From the NCBI GenBank assembly GCA_947446865.1, contig CANFHX010000010.1, forward strand, positions 30,031 through 94,030: a DNA stretch of 64,000 bases, in the 5' to 3' direction. Below are positions 18,350 through 27,930 of this stretch, piece by piece. Source of the stretch: Flavobacteriaceae bacterium. Its GTDB lineage: Bacteria > Bacteroidota > Bacteroidia > Flavobacteriales > Flavobacteriaceae. Numbering within the stretch: position 1 is the first letter of the stretch; every line of letters begins with the position of its first letter. The notes below the pieces were generated by a model that saw nothing but the letters and a program-made list of their open reading frames with translations, was not told where the DNA came from and did not search any database. The translations under genes and the position numbers were made by a program.

Positions 18350-19327
18350 TTATTTGTACATAACTTTTTTGACAGCTTTAACAACATCGGATGCATTTGG
18401 CAACCATTCCTTCAATAAAGTTGGAGAATAAGGCGCTGGTGTATCGGCAGTGGTGATTCTTTGCACAGGAGCATCTAGAAAATCAAATGCTTTATCTTGA
18501 ACCATATAAGCAATTTCCGAAGCTACACTTGCAAAAGGCCAAGCTTCTTCAAGAACTACCAAACGGTTTGTTTTTTTAACCGAATTGATAATTGCATCAT
18601 AATCTAACGGACGAACCGTTCTTAAATCGATAATTTCACAAGAAATACCTTCTTTAGCCAATTCATCGGCAGCAATATGTGCCTCTTTAATAATTTTACC
18701 AAAAGAAACAATAGTTACATCAGTACCTGCTCTTTTAATATCGGCAACTCCAAGCGGAATAATATAATCTCCTTCTGGAACTTCTCCTTTATCCCCATAC
18801 ATTTGCTCGCTTTCCATGAAAATAACTGGATCGTTATCGCGAATAGCCGCTTTCAACAAACCTTTAGCATCATAAACTGTTGAAGGAACAACTACTTTAA
18901 GACCTGGTGTATTAGCAAACCAGTTTTCGAATGCTTGCGAGTGGGTAGCTCCTAATTGTCCTGCAGAAGCAGTTGGTCCACGAAAAACCATTGGCATTGG
19001 AAATTGTCCAGCCGACATTTGACGCATTTTAGCAGCATTGTTAATTATTTGGTCAATACCTACTAACGAGAAATTGAATGTCATGTATTCTACAATAGGA
19101 CGACAACCATTCATTGCAGAACCTACTGCAATTCCGGCAAAACCTAATTCCGCAATTGGAGTATCAATAACACGTTTTGGTCCGAATTCGTCCAGCATAC
19201 CTTTTGATGCTTTGTAAGCGCCATTGTATTCGGCAACTTCCTCACCCATTAAATATACTGATTCATCGCGACGCATTTCTTCACTCATTGCCTCACAAAT
19301 TGCTTCTCTAAATTGTATCGTTCTCAT
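18350..19327 (-). CDS. pdhB: Pyruvate dehydrogenase E1 component subunit beta
   Basis: MRTIQFREAICEAMSEEMRRDESVYLMGEEVAEYNGAYKASKGML; start refined to ATG 19327. Confidence 0.95.
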   Translation of the reverse strand: MRTIQFREAICEAMSEEMRRDESVYLMGEEVAEYNGAYKASKGMLDEFGPKRVIDTPIAELGFAGIAVGSAMNGCRPIVEYMTFNFSLVGIDQIINNAAKMRQMSAGQFPMPMVFRGPTASAGQLGATHSQAFENWFANTPGLKVVVPSTVYDAKGLLKAAIRDNDPVIFMESEQMYGDKGEVPEGDYIIPLGVADIKRAGTDVTIVSFGKIIKEAHIAADELAKEGISCEIIDLRTVRPLDYDAIINSVKKTNRLVVLEEAWPFASVASEIAYMVQDKAFDFLDAPVQRITTADTPAPYSPTLLKEWLPNASDVVKAVKKVMYK

Positions 19328-19423
19328 ATATAAATTTTTCTTTAAATCAAATTTGGATAGCAAAAGTAAAAATTAAAAATGATAAAAGTATTTTTTGAAT
19401 CAGATTTTATATTTTGTTTTTAA

Positions 19424-19438
19424 CGAAATCGATGTAAT
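19424..19438 (+). repeat. 15-bp direct repeat, left copy, flanking TA module
   Basis: CGAAATCGATGTAAT, identical to 20280-20294. Confidence 0.7.
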
Positions 19439-19586
19439 TAGATATAAATGTAATTTGATTTGATTTGATTTCTCATTCATAATTACCAAATAAAATTTAA
19501 TCAAGATTTTAGAAATCGCCTTCTGATTAAATTATTTTTTTATTTTTGAATATAAAATGATTAACTTTGAATTAAATATTTAAACA

Positions 19587-19802
19587 ATGGTAACTGTAAA
19601 AATAAAAGAAAACAGCAAACAATCAAAGGCAATTATAGAAATGCTTAAAACCTTTGACTTTGTTGAATTTCAAGAAGATAAAAAAAGTAGTTCATTGAAA
19701 ACAAAAAATGAAATTTCTATTTTATCTAAAAAAATAAACAAAGCTGGCACAAAAAAAGCATTCGCTAAATTAGGAATTGACTATGATAGTTATAGCCGAT
19801 AG
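19587..19802 (+). CDS. Putative antitoxin
   Basis: 71 aa, overlaps downstream PIN gene by 20 nt. Confidence 0.7.
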   Translation: MVTVKIKENSKQSKAIIEMLKTFDFVEFQEDKKSSSLKTKNEISILSKKINKAGTKKAFAKLGIDYDSYSR

Positions 19803-20220
19803 TAATTTAGTCATTAGTAGTTTGTATGCTCCAAAGAGCATTATTGCATCCATTTTTAAGTCCGAAAAAAACATTCAATTAATTGCACCTGATTTTATTT
19901 TAGATGAAATCAACAACCACTTTACTGAAATAGTTGATAAAACTAGAAAATCTAAAAGTGAACTACAATTTGAACTCAAACAAATTGTTGGGCGTATCAA
20001 ATTTATTCCTGCAGAAGAAATCCCTATGATCCATATAAAAAAAGCTATTGCTATTGTTTGGGATATTGATATAGATGATACTTTATTTGTTGCACTTCAT
20101 TTGTTTAAAAAGCATAAAATTTGGACCGGCGATAAAGTTTTAATAAATGGCTTAAAGTCTAAAGGATATGATATTTGCGTTACCACTACTGAACTTAAAA
20201 CAAAGATGTATAAAAAATAA
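19783..20220 (+). CDS. PIN-domain toxin
   Basis: MIVIADSNLVISSLY N-terminal Asp; DIDIDDTLFVALHLF and WTGDKVL C-terminal acidic motif; start refined to ATG 19783. Confidence 0.85.
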   Translation: MIVIADSNLVISSLYAPKSIIASIFKSEKNIQLIAPDFILDEINNHFTEIVDKTRKSKSELQFELKQIVGRIKFIPAEEIPMIHIKKAIAIVWDIDIDDTLFVALHLFKKHKIWTGDKVLINGLKSKGYDICVTTTELKTKMYKK

Positions 20221-20279
20221 AGTGCTTTCTTTTTCCAAATGTTTTTATTATTGTAAAAAGCCTACCTACCTATCCTCAG

Positions 20280-20294
20280 CGAAATCGATGTAAT
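20280..20294 (+). repeat. 15-bp direct repeat, right copy
   Basis: CGAAATCGATGTAAT. Confidence 0.7.
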
Positions 20295-20390
20295 ACAGAA
20301 CTTTTTTTAAATATAATATGCACGCATATAAAAATTAGAAATATATTTTATACTTTTACGGTCAGAAAAAACTTTTTAAAAAAATATAGA

Positions 20391-21137
20391 ATGAAAATAT
20401 TAGTTTGCATCAGCCACGTGCCCGATACTACTTCCAAAATCAACTTTGTTAATGGCGATTCCGAGTTTGATACCAATGGAGTTCAGTATGTAATTAATCC
20501 AAATGACGAATTTGGTTTAACAAGAGCAATTTGGTTTCAAGAACAACAAGGCGCAACCGTTACCGTGGTAAATGTTGGCGGTGCCGATACCGAGCCTACT
20601 TTAAGAAAAGCCTTAGCCATTGGTGCTAATGAAGCAATCCGAGTAAACGCAGTTCCAACCGATGGTTTTTTTGTTGCCAAACAACTAGCCGAAGTTATTA
20701 AAACAGGCGCTTACGATTTAGTAATTTGTGGTAAAGAATCCTTAGATTACAATGGCGGAATGGTTCCCGGAATGTTAGCCGGATTATTGAACTACAACTT
20801 TGTAAATTCGTGTACTGAAATTACCGTTGACGGAACTTCTGCCAAAGCAGCAAGAGAAATTGATGGTGGAAAAGAAATTATTTCTGCTAGTTTGCCATTA
20901 ATCATTGGTGGGCAAAAAGGTTTAGTAGAAGAAAAGGATCTTCGTATTCCTAACATGCGTGGGATTATGACAGCACGAACCAAAGTACTAACAGTTTTAG
21001 AACCCGTTGCTGCCAACAACCAAACTAAAATTGTAAAATTTGAAAAACCCGCTGCTAAATCAGCAGTGAAACTAGTTGCTGCAGACAATCTAGACGAATT
21101 AATCAACTTATTACATAACGAAGCGAAGGTTATTTAA
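20391..21137 (+). CDS. etfB: Electron transfer flavoprotein subunit beta
   Basis: MKILVCISHVPDTTSKI; LVICGKESLDYNGGMVPGMLAGLL. Confidence 0.97.
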   Translation: MKILVCISHVPDTTSKINFVNGDSEFDTNGVQYVINPNDEFGLTRAIWFQEQQGATVTVVNVGGADTEPTLRKALAIGANEAIRVNAVPTDGFFVAKQLAEVIKTGAYDLVICGKESLDYNGGMVPGMLAGLLNYNFVNSCTEITVDGTSAKAAREIDGGKEIISASLPLIIGGQKGLVEEKDLRIPNMRGIMTARTKVLTVLEPVAANNQTKIVKFEKPAAKSAVKLVAADNLDELINLLHNEAKVI

Positions 21138-21302
21138 TCAGTGTTCAGTGCTAAGTGTTCAGTGTTCAGTTGTAAAACTTTAAACCTGAAACTTTAAACC
21201 TGAAACCTGAAACTTTAAACTTTAAACTTTAAACAAAAAAACCAGTATTCAGTGTTCAGTTTTAATACTTTAAACCTGAAACTTTAAACTTTAAACAAAA
21301 AA
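21138..21302 (+). repeat. Composite heptamer repeat array between etfB and etfA
   Basis: TCAGTGT-type heptamers then TTTAAAC/CTGAAAC heptamers (8 in tandem at 21179-21234), then a second shorter copy of the same composite at 21243-21296. Confidence 0.9.
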
Positions 21303-21304
21303 AT

Positions 21305-22273
21305 ATGTCATTATTAATATACGCAGAATCCGCAGACGGAAAATTCAAAAAAGTTGCTTTTGAATTGGCTTCTTATGCTAAAAAAGTTGCCGAATCTCTT
21401 GGCACCACTGTTACAGCAGTAACCGTGAACATTGCAAACGTTTCCGAATTATCCAATTACGGAGTAGATAAAGTTTTGAAAGTGTCTAACGATAAATTAG
21501 CCAATTTCAATGCCAAAGCCTACGCCGACATCCTAAAACAAGCCGCACAAAAAGAAGGTTCGAAAGTTATCGTACTTTCGTCTACCACAGACAGTTTATA
21601 CCTTGCACCTCTTGTGGCTGTAGGCCTAGACGCTGGTTATGCACCCAACGTTGTAGGACTACCTATCACAACTGCGCCATTTCAAGTAAAAAGAACTGCT
21701 TTTTCTAACAAAGCATTCAATATTACCGAAATTGCAACTGATGTTAAAGTACTTTCCATAGGGAAAAACTCTTTCGGATTGGTAGAAAATGCTTCTTCAG
21801 CAACCGAAGAAGATTTTGCTCCAACTTTAAACGATGCCGATTTTTCTGTAAAAGTAGAATCCGTTGAAAAATCTTCTGGGAAAGTTACTATTGCCGATGC
21901 CGACACCGTAGTTTCTGGTGGACGCGGATTGAAAGGCCCAGAAAATTGGGGAATGCTAGAAGAATTAGCCTCCGTTCTTGGTGCTGCAACCGCATGTTCC
22001 AAACCCGTTTCCGATTTAGGATGGCGTCCTCACAGTGAGCACGTTGGCCAAACCGGAAAACCCGTTGCAACCAATCTATACATTGCCGTTGGAATCTCGG
22101 GAGCCATCCAGCACATCGCAGGAATCAACTCTTCTAAAGTTAAATTAGTCATCAATACCGATCCCGAAGCGCCTTTCTTTAAGGTTGCCGACTACGGAAT
22201 TGTAGGTGATGCTTTCGATATTGTGCCTCGTTTGACACAAAAACTAAAAGAATTCAAAGCACAGAATTCTTAA
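21305..22273 (+). CDS. etfA: Electron transfer flavoprotein subunit alpha
   Basis: [50 protein letters not shown]. Confidence 0.97.
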   Translation: MSLLIYAESADGKFKKVAFELASYAKKVAESLGTTVTAVTVNIANVSELSNYGVDKVLKVSNDKLANFNAKAYADILKQAAQKEGSKVIVLSSTTDSLYLAPLVAVGLDAGYAPNVVGLPITTAPFQVKRTAFSNKAFNITEIATDVKVLSIGKNSFGLVENASSATEEDFAPTLNDADFSVKVESVEKSSGKVTIADADTVVSGGRGLKGPENWGMLEELASVLGAATACSKPVSDLGWRPHSEHVGQTGKPVATNLYIAVGISGAIQHIAGINSSKVKLVINTDPEAPFFKVADYGIVGDAFDIVPRLTQKLKEFKAQNS

Positions 22274-22297
22274 TAACAAAATAAATCACACTTCAAT

Positions 22298-22332
22298 AAG
22301 CCGTCAAAATTATTTTTAGACGGCTTTTTTTT
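22298..22332 (+). terminator. Intrinsic terminator of etfBA
   Basis: AAGCCGTC...GACGGCTT followed by T-run. Confidence 0.85.
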
Positions 22333-22379
22333 GTATATTAGAGTTATTAAAAGCGAAACTTTTTGTTTATTTGCAATGG

Positions 22380-22465
22380 CCATTCCCGCTTTACGCAGTA
22401 TCTTTATTGTTTTAAAGAAAAACAATAAAGGATACCTGCTGCAATCGGGGCTAAGCGGTAAACTG
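22380..22465. repeat. REP-like extragenic palindrome
   Basis: Near-perfect stem GTATCTTTATTGTTTT-aaaga-AAAACAATAAAGGATAC (22398-22435) with GC-richer, partly complementary flanks. Confidence 0.5.
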
Positions 22466-22591
22466 TGTTGTGTGCAGTTTCGTTTTTCAGAAGAACTATT
22501 TTGCAAACAGATAATAACAAATTAACGATTAAAGAAGAATTATTTTTGACCCGAGGCTTTGCTCAAATCGACAAAGCATTTTAGAATCAAA

Positions 22592-22625
22592 AATCTAATA
22601 TCTAAATCAGCAATCTAAAATCTAA
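22592..22625 (+). repeat. Short heptamer array before the bifunctional nuclease start codon
   Basis: AATCTAA-TATCTAA-ATCAGC-AATCTAA-AATCTAA. Confidence 0.7.
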
Positions 22626-23249
22626 ATGAGTTTAGTAAAACTAACAATTAAAGGAATATCCTACAGTCAAACCCAAAATGGTGCCTATGCACTAATTTTG
22701 AACGAAGTAGATGGCGACCGAAAATTACCCATAGTAATTGGTGCTTTTGAAGCGCAATCTATTGCTATTGCTTTAGAAAAAGAAATAAAACCACCGCGTC
22801 CGTTAACCCACGATTTATTCAAAAGTTTTGCCGACCGATTTGATATTGTTATTAAACAAGTCATTATCCACAAACTGGTTGATGGTGTTTTCTATTCGAG
22901 TATCATTTGCGAAAGAGACAAAATTGAAGAAATTATTGATGCCCGTACCTCCGATGCTATCGCATTAGCACTCCGATTTCATGCACCAATATTCACCTAC
23001 AAAAACATACTAGACAAAGCAGGAATTTATTTAAATGCAAACCCAATCGAATTGGAAGGACACAATCCAGAGGATGATGGAGTTCTATCGCCTCCTGAAA
23101 CCTTCGGAATGGAAAGTGAAGAGAAAAAATCAGGCTATGCTAAGTTTAGTCTTATTGAATTACACGAACTTTTAGAAACTGCCGTTCAAGACGAAGATTA
23201 CGAAAAAGCAGTCCGAATTAGAGATGAAATATCCAAGAGGGAATCGTAG
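22626..23249 (+). CDS. Bifunctional nuclease (DUF151) with C-terminal UVR motif
   Basis: LPIVIGAFEAQSIAIALE, DARTSDAIALALR; C-terminal LHELLETAVQDEDYEKAVRIRDEI. Confidence 0.9.
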   Translation: MSLVKLTIKGISYSQTQNGAYALILNEVDGDRKLPIVIGAFEAQSIAIALEKEIKPPRPLTHDLFKSFADRFDIVIKQVIIHKLVDGVFYSSIICERDKIEEIIDARTSDAIALALRFHAPIFTYKNILDKAGIYLNANPIELEGHNPEDDGVLSPPETFGMESEEKKSGYAKFSLIELHELLETAVQDEDYEKAVRIRDEISKRES

Positions 23250-23255
23250 TAGAGT

Positions 23256-23364
23256 GATCAGTGTTCAGTGATCAGTGTTCCGTTTTTTTTTAGTAAACAG
23301 TGTTCCGTTTTTTTAGTTTGCAGTAAAAACCTACAACCCACAACCTACAACCCACAACCTAAAC
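23256..23364 (+). repeat. Heptamer arrays between bifunctional nuclease gene and thyA
   Basis: GATCAGT-GTTCAGT-GATCAGT-GTTCCGT (23256-23283) and CCTACAA-CCCACAA-CCTACAA-CCCACAA-CCTAAAC (23330-23364). Confidence 0.9.
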
Positions 23365-23373
23365 AAGACCAAA

Positions 23374-24198
23374 ATGAAACAATACCACGACTTAGTAAAA
23401 CACGTTTTAGAAAACGGAACTCAAAAAGGCGACCGAACAGGAACCGGAACCAAAAGTGTATTTGGATACCAAATGCGTTTTGATTTAAGCGAAGGTTTCC
23501 CAATGGTGACCACCAAAAAGTTGCATCTAAAATCGATAATTTACGAATTGCTTTGGTTTTTAAAAGGGGATATCAACATTACCTATTTAAAAGAAAATGG
23601 CGTAAACATTTGGAACGATTGGGCTAATGAAAATGGCGATTTAGGACCTGTTTACGGGCACCAATGGCGCAATTGGAATAGCGAAGAAATAGATCAAATC
23701 ACCGAGTTGATTGACACCCTAAAAACCAATCCCAACAGCCGACGCATGTTAGTTTCTGCTTGGAATCCATCGGTTTTACCAGACACCACTAAATCCTTTG
23801 CCGAGAATATTGCCAATGGCAAAGTTGCCTTACCTCCTTGTCATGCCTTTTTCCAGTTTTATGTTTCCGAAGGGAAATTATCTTGCCAATTGTACCAACG
23901 AAGTGCCGATATTTTCTTGGGAGTGCCTTTTAACATTGCTTCCTATGCCCTACTTACCATGATGATTGCACAAGTTTGCAATCTAGAAGCAGGAGAATTC
24001 ATTCACACCTTTGGCGATGCACACATTTACAACAACCATTTTGAACAACTAGAATTGCAACTTTCTCGCGATTTAAAAACCCTTCCTAAAATGGTTTTAA
24101 ATCCAAATATCAAAAACATTTTAGATTTTACTTTTGAAGATTTCACTTTAGAAGGTTACGACCCACATCCTCATATTAAAGGTGCAGTTGCCGTTTAA
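23374..24198 (+). CDS. thyA: Thymidylate synthase
   Basis: [35 protein letters not shown]. Confidence 0.98.
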   Translation: MKQYHDLVKHVLENGTQKGDRTGTGTKSVFGYQMRFDLSEGFPMVTTKKLHLKSIIYELLWFLKGDINITYLKENGVNIWNDWANENGDLGPVYGHQWRNWNSEEIDQITELIDTLKTNPNSRRMLVSAWNPSVLPDTTKSFAENIANGKVALPPCHAFFQFYVSEGKLSCQLYQRSADIFLGVPFNIASYALLTMMIAQVCNLEAGEFIHTFGDAHIYNNHFEQLELQLSRDLKTLPKMVLNPNIKNILDFTFEDFTLEGYDPHPHIKGAVAV

Positions 24199-24210
24199 TT
24201 ATCTTATTTT

Positions 24211-25152
24211 ATGAAGCAACTTCTACTTTTCGCATTACTTTTTTCAAAACTACTTTTTGCTCAAGAAAGTAACGACAAAATAATTTACTTAGATTCGGTT
24301 TGGAAAGAAACCACAAAAGACAATTACAACTATTACCGTGTAATTAAAGAATATAATCTGGCAAAAGAAGAATATGATTTTGAAGATTATTACAAATCTG
24401 GCAAAATTCAGATGAAAGGAAAATCAGAAACTAAGGATTATTTAAAAGAAACAGGAACGTTTACTTATTATTTTGAAAACGGAACAACCAAAAAAACTGT
24501 TTCTTACGAGAAAGGAAAAGCAACCGGAAAGTACTCTGAATGGTATGAAAATGGTCAAAAATATATAGAAGGCGAATTTATTCTTGATGAAAAAAAACCA
24601 ACCTCAGAACCTACCATTCAAAATTATTGGGATAAAAACAACAATCAAAAAGTAATTGATGGCAATGGTGACTTTGAAGAAAATATAACCCAAGGCACTG
24701 CTTCTGGTAAAATAAAAAACGGGTTTAAAGACGGCATTTGGATTGGGCAAAATAAAATATCCGCCACTTCCTACACAGAAACTTATGAAAATGGAAAGTT
24801 AAAAGACGGCATAAGTAAAGATAAATTAAATATGGAATACCCGTATACCGAAGTCTTTTCGCAACCAAAACCAAGAAAAGGTTTAGACCATTTTTACAAA
24901 TACATTGCGAAAAATTTTAACATCCCAAAGAATGCAAGCAATATTAACGGAAGAATATTGTTGGGATTTGTTATTAATAAAGACGGCTCTATTGCCGATT
25001 TAAAAATAATAAAAAGCATCAATACCGAATTTGACGAAGAAGCCAAACGATTAATAAGTGCCTACCCCGATTGGAGTCCTGGTGAATTTAGAGGAATAAA
25101 AGTTCGAACCTCTTATGTTATTCCATTAAAATTTGAAATTCCTTCGGAATAA
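24211..25152 (+). CDS. TonB-like energy transducer with toxin/MORN-like antitoxin repeats
   Basis: YENG-type repeats; C-terminal TonB-like GRILLGFVINKDGSIADLKIIKS...VIPLKFEI. Confidence 0.75.
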   Translation: MKQLLLFALLFSKLLFAQESNDKIIYLDSVWKETTKDNYNYYRVIKEYNLAKEEYDFEDYYKSGKIQMKGKSETKDYLKETGTFTYYFENGTTKKTVSYEKGKATGKYSEWYENGQKYIEGEFILDEKKPTSEPTIQNYWDKNNNQKVIDGNGDFEENITQGTASGKIKNGFKDGIWIGQNKISATSYTETYENGKLKDGISKDKLNMEYPYTEVFSQPKPRKGLDHFYKYIAKNFNIPKNASNINGRILLGFVINKDGSIADLKIIKSINTEFDEEAKRLISAYPDWSPGEFRGIKVRTSYVIPLKFEIPSE

Positions 25153-25182
25153 AAAATCCGCTTGACAAACGAATTGCCCAAC
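25152..25182 (+). terminator. Putative intrinsic terminator
   Basis: AAAAATCCG...CGGATTTTT inverted repeat. Confidence 0.6.
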
Positions 25183-25534
25183 GGATTTTTAACAAACAAA
25201 CTAAAAACCTAAACTTTTAAAACACTATTTTCAACATTTGCTACTTTAGTAGCAACACCAAAAGACACTATGTTGATTATTTTTTTAACAGCCTTAACTA
25301 TTTCATTTATAGATTACTGAAGCAAAGAAAAGCAATTAAACATTAGGTTTTACAAGGGCTATACAGTTTTACCAAATTATTAAAATGGCACCCTTAAAAA
25401 AATTGTATTGCCAAATAATGGGATTTATTTTATCAAATGAAAATAAGAAAACGTTTTCTTAATGGATTTTACACAAAACTTAATTTGGAATTTAATCCGT
25501 AAATTCGTATCTTTAAATTCAAATTTTTCTAATT

Positions 25535-25870
25535 ATGGATTACAACCAACACGAAATCTACGAATATGCACGAAAAAGAATAAGACAAAAAAAAGGTCTT
25601 TACTTTCATTTTGTCTTATTTCTTTTAGGTAGCATCTTTTTATTTATTGCTAATAAATGGATAGGCATAAGCGAACCAAATAATTGGTATATTTGGGCCA
25701 TTACTTCTTGGCTGTTTGTATTTATTTTGCATTTTATTAAAGTTTTCATTACGGATAGTTTCATGAATAAAAATTGGGAACGCGAACAAATCAATAGATT
25801 AATGACAACCCAAGAGAAAAAAATTGAACAACTTAAAAACGAAGTGGAAAACCAAAAAACAATAGAATGA
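25535..25870 (+). CDS. 2TM domain-containing protein
   Basis: YEYARKRIRQKKGLYFHFVLFLLGSIFLFI...NWYIWAITSWLF. Confidence 0.8.
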   Translation: MDYNQHEIYEYARKRIRQKKGLYFHFVLFLLGSIFLFIANKWIGISEPNNWYIWAITSWLFVFILHFIKVFITDSFMNKNWEREQINRLMTTQEKKIEQLKNEVENQKTIE

Positions 25871-26349
25871 TTACTCTTATTGCTGCAGCAGCCGAAAACA
25901 ATGCCCTTGGAAAAGACAACCAATTACTTTGGCATCTTCCCGAAGATTTTAAACGATTCAAACAAATTACTTCTGGACATTATATCATCATGGGCAGAAA
26001 AACTTTTGAAAGTTTTCCAAAACCATTACCTAACCGAACTCACGTTATTATTACGCGTCAAAAGGACTACCTAACCGAAGGTTGTATCATAGTGCATTCT
26101 TTGGAAGAAGCAATTGCAATTTCTCCTAAAAACGAAGAAGTATTTGTTATTGGTGGCGCCGAAATTTACACCCAATCTATTGTATCCGCAGATAAAATTG
26201 AACTTACACGTGTACACAATAGCCTAGAAGCAGATGCTTATTTTCCTGCTATCGATTTAACCCAGTGGAAATTAGTTTTTGAAGAGCAACACTACAAAGA
26301 TGAAAAGCACGATTACGACTATACTTTTGAGACGTATTTGAAAAAATAA
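25867..26349 (+). CDS. folA: Dihydrofolate reductase
   Basis: NALGKDNQLLWHLPEDFKRFK, IMGRKTFESFPKPLPNR. Confidence 0.97.
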   Translation: MITLIAAAAENNALGKDNQLLWHLPEDFKRFKQITSGHYIIMGRKTFESFPKPLPNRTHVIITRQKDYLTEGCIIVHSLEEAIAISPKNEEVFVIGGAEIYTQSIVSADKIELTRVHNSLEADAYFPAIDLTQWKLVFEEQHYKDEKHDYDYTFETYLKK

Positions 26350-26457
26350 AAAAATCTGGAATCCTATATTCTATAACGTATTTTAATTTAGGTTTTGTTT
26401 ATTGGGATTTCAATTTTTATTATTTGTACTTTTGCGCGATAAAAATTACTAGCAAAA

Positions 26458-27189
26458 ATGTCTAAAAACGTCACTCCATATAAAGATTCTACTTTAGGAA
26501 AAAAAGAACAAGTAACCCAAATGTTTGATGCTATTTCCGGAAATTACGATGGTTTAAACCGTGTGATCTCTTTTGGAATTGATATAAAATGGCGTAAAAA
26601 AGTACTGCAATTAGTTACTGCGAAAAATCCAGAAAACATTTTAGACATTGCTACAGGAACTGGTGATTTGGCAATTTTAATGGCAAAAACCAATGCGAAA
26701 AACATTATAGGTTTGGATATTTCGGCAGGAATGTTAGAAGTTGGAATAAAAAAAATTGCCGAAAAAAAATTAGATCACATTATTGATATGGTGATTGGCG
26801 ATAGCGAAAATATGCCATTTCCTGACAATCATTTTGATGCCATCACGGTTTCTTTTGGGATTCGTAATTTTGAAACGTTAGACAAAGGCCTTGCTGAAAT
26901 ACTTCGAGTACTGAAACCAAACGGAATTTTTGTGATTTTAGAAACATCGGTTCCTGAGAAAACACCATTTAAACAAGGGTATCGTTTTTATACTAAAAAT
27001 ATTTTACCTATCATTGGTAAACTTTTCTCGAAAGACAATGTTGCGTATGGTTATTTATCCGAATCGGCGTCTGTTTTTCCTTATGGAGAAAAGTTAAACA
27101 ATATTTTACGAAAAATTGGGTTTATAGATGTAGTAGCAATGCCACAAACTTTTGGAGTGGCAACTATCTATTCGGCAACCAAAAAGTAA
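26458..27189 (+). CDS. ubiE: Demethylmenaquinone/ubiquinone methyltransferase
   Basis: MFDAISGNYDGLNRVISFGIDIKWRKK, LDIATGTGDLAI. Confidence 0.96.
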   Translation: MSKNVTPYKDSTLGKKEQVTQMFDAISGNYDGLNRVISFGIDIKWRKKVLQLVTAKNPENILDIATGTGDLAILMAKTNAKNIIGLDISAGMLEVGIKKIAEKKLDHIIDMVIGDSENMPFPDNHFDAITVSFGIRNFETLDKGLAEILRVLKPNGIFVILETSVPEKTPFKQGYRFYTKNILPIIGKLFSKDNVAYGYLSESASVFPYGEKLNNILRKIGFIDVVAMPQTFGVATIYSATKK

Positions 27190-27225
27190 TACCCACTAAT
27201 CTTCACGATTAGAAATGCAGCATTT

Positions 27226-27930
27226 ATGAAGAAACTATTTTATTTTTTCCTACTCCTATTAAGTTTGTCTAGTCCGGCACAGACCACAGGTATTTTCTCC
27301 AAAAATCCGATTATTAATTTAGAAAACTTTGATAAACAACGCGTTTATTTTGGTTATTTCCTTGGATTTAACACCTACGATTTTAAAATTGATTATTTAA
27401 ATACTCCCAATAAAGACATTGAGGTAACTAGCACTACCGGTTTTAATGTAGGGGTTGTAGCAGATCTTCGTTTGCAAGAATATATCAACTTACGTTTTGA
27501 ACCAGGATTGTATTATGCCCAACGAAACTTAACTTATAGCGGCTTTACTAGACAAATAGATGCTAATAGAGAAATTCGTTCCACTTTTATTGATTTCCCA
27601 TTATTGTTAAAATTTTCTTCTAAACGAGTTGGAAACGTAAGACCGTATTTAGTAGGAGGTGTTTCGGCAACCTTGAATTTAGCGAGTAATTCTAAATCTG
27701 TTGATGATAATTACCAACAAAAATTCCGTTTAAAACCATGGACACAAAATTACGAAATTGGTTTTGGAGTTGATTTATATTTAGAATATTTCAAATTTTC
27801 TCCATCCATAAGAGGTGTTTTTGGATTAAATGACGAATTAATTCGGGACAACAATCCAGACAGTCCTTGGACAAGTAACATTGCAGCAATGAAATCTAGA
27901 GGGGTTTTTGTAAACTTTACCTTCCACTAA
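27226..27930 (+). CDS. porT: PorT-like outer-membrane protein (T9SS/gliding)
   Basis: Signal peptide; NLENFDKQRVYFGYFLGFNTYDFKIDY; adjacent to ubiE. Confidence 0.85.
   Translation: MKKLFYFFLLLLSLSSPAQTTGIFSKNPIINLENFDKQRVYFGYFLGFNTYDFKIDYLNTPNKDIEVTSTTGFNVGVVADLRLQEYINLRFEPGLYYAQRNLTYSGFTRQIDANREIRSTFIDFPLLLKFSSKRVGNVRPYLVGGVSATLNLASNSKSVDDNYQQKFRLKPWTQNYEIGFGVDLYLEYFKFSPSIRGVFGLNDELIRDNNPDSPWTSNIAAMKSRGVFVNFTFH

Noticed and set aside
21138-21302. Possible CRISPR array
   Set aside because: Repeats are 7 bp with no 25-36 bp repeat/spacer structure, and no cas genes are nearby
22331-22525. 64-aa ORF on plus strand (and 78-aa ORF on minus)
   Set aside because: Both lie on the terminator and palindromic element; no recognisable protein features
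25153-25534. Possible small gene in the gap after the TonB-like gene (MLIIFLTALTISFIDY)
   Set aside because: Only 16 codons, no conserved features; left unannotated
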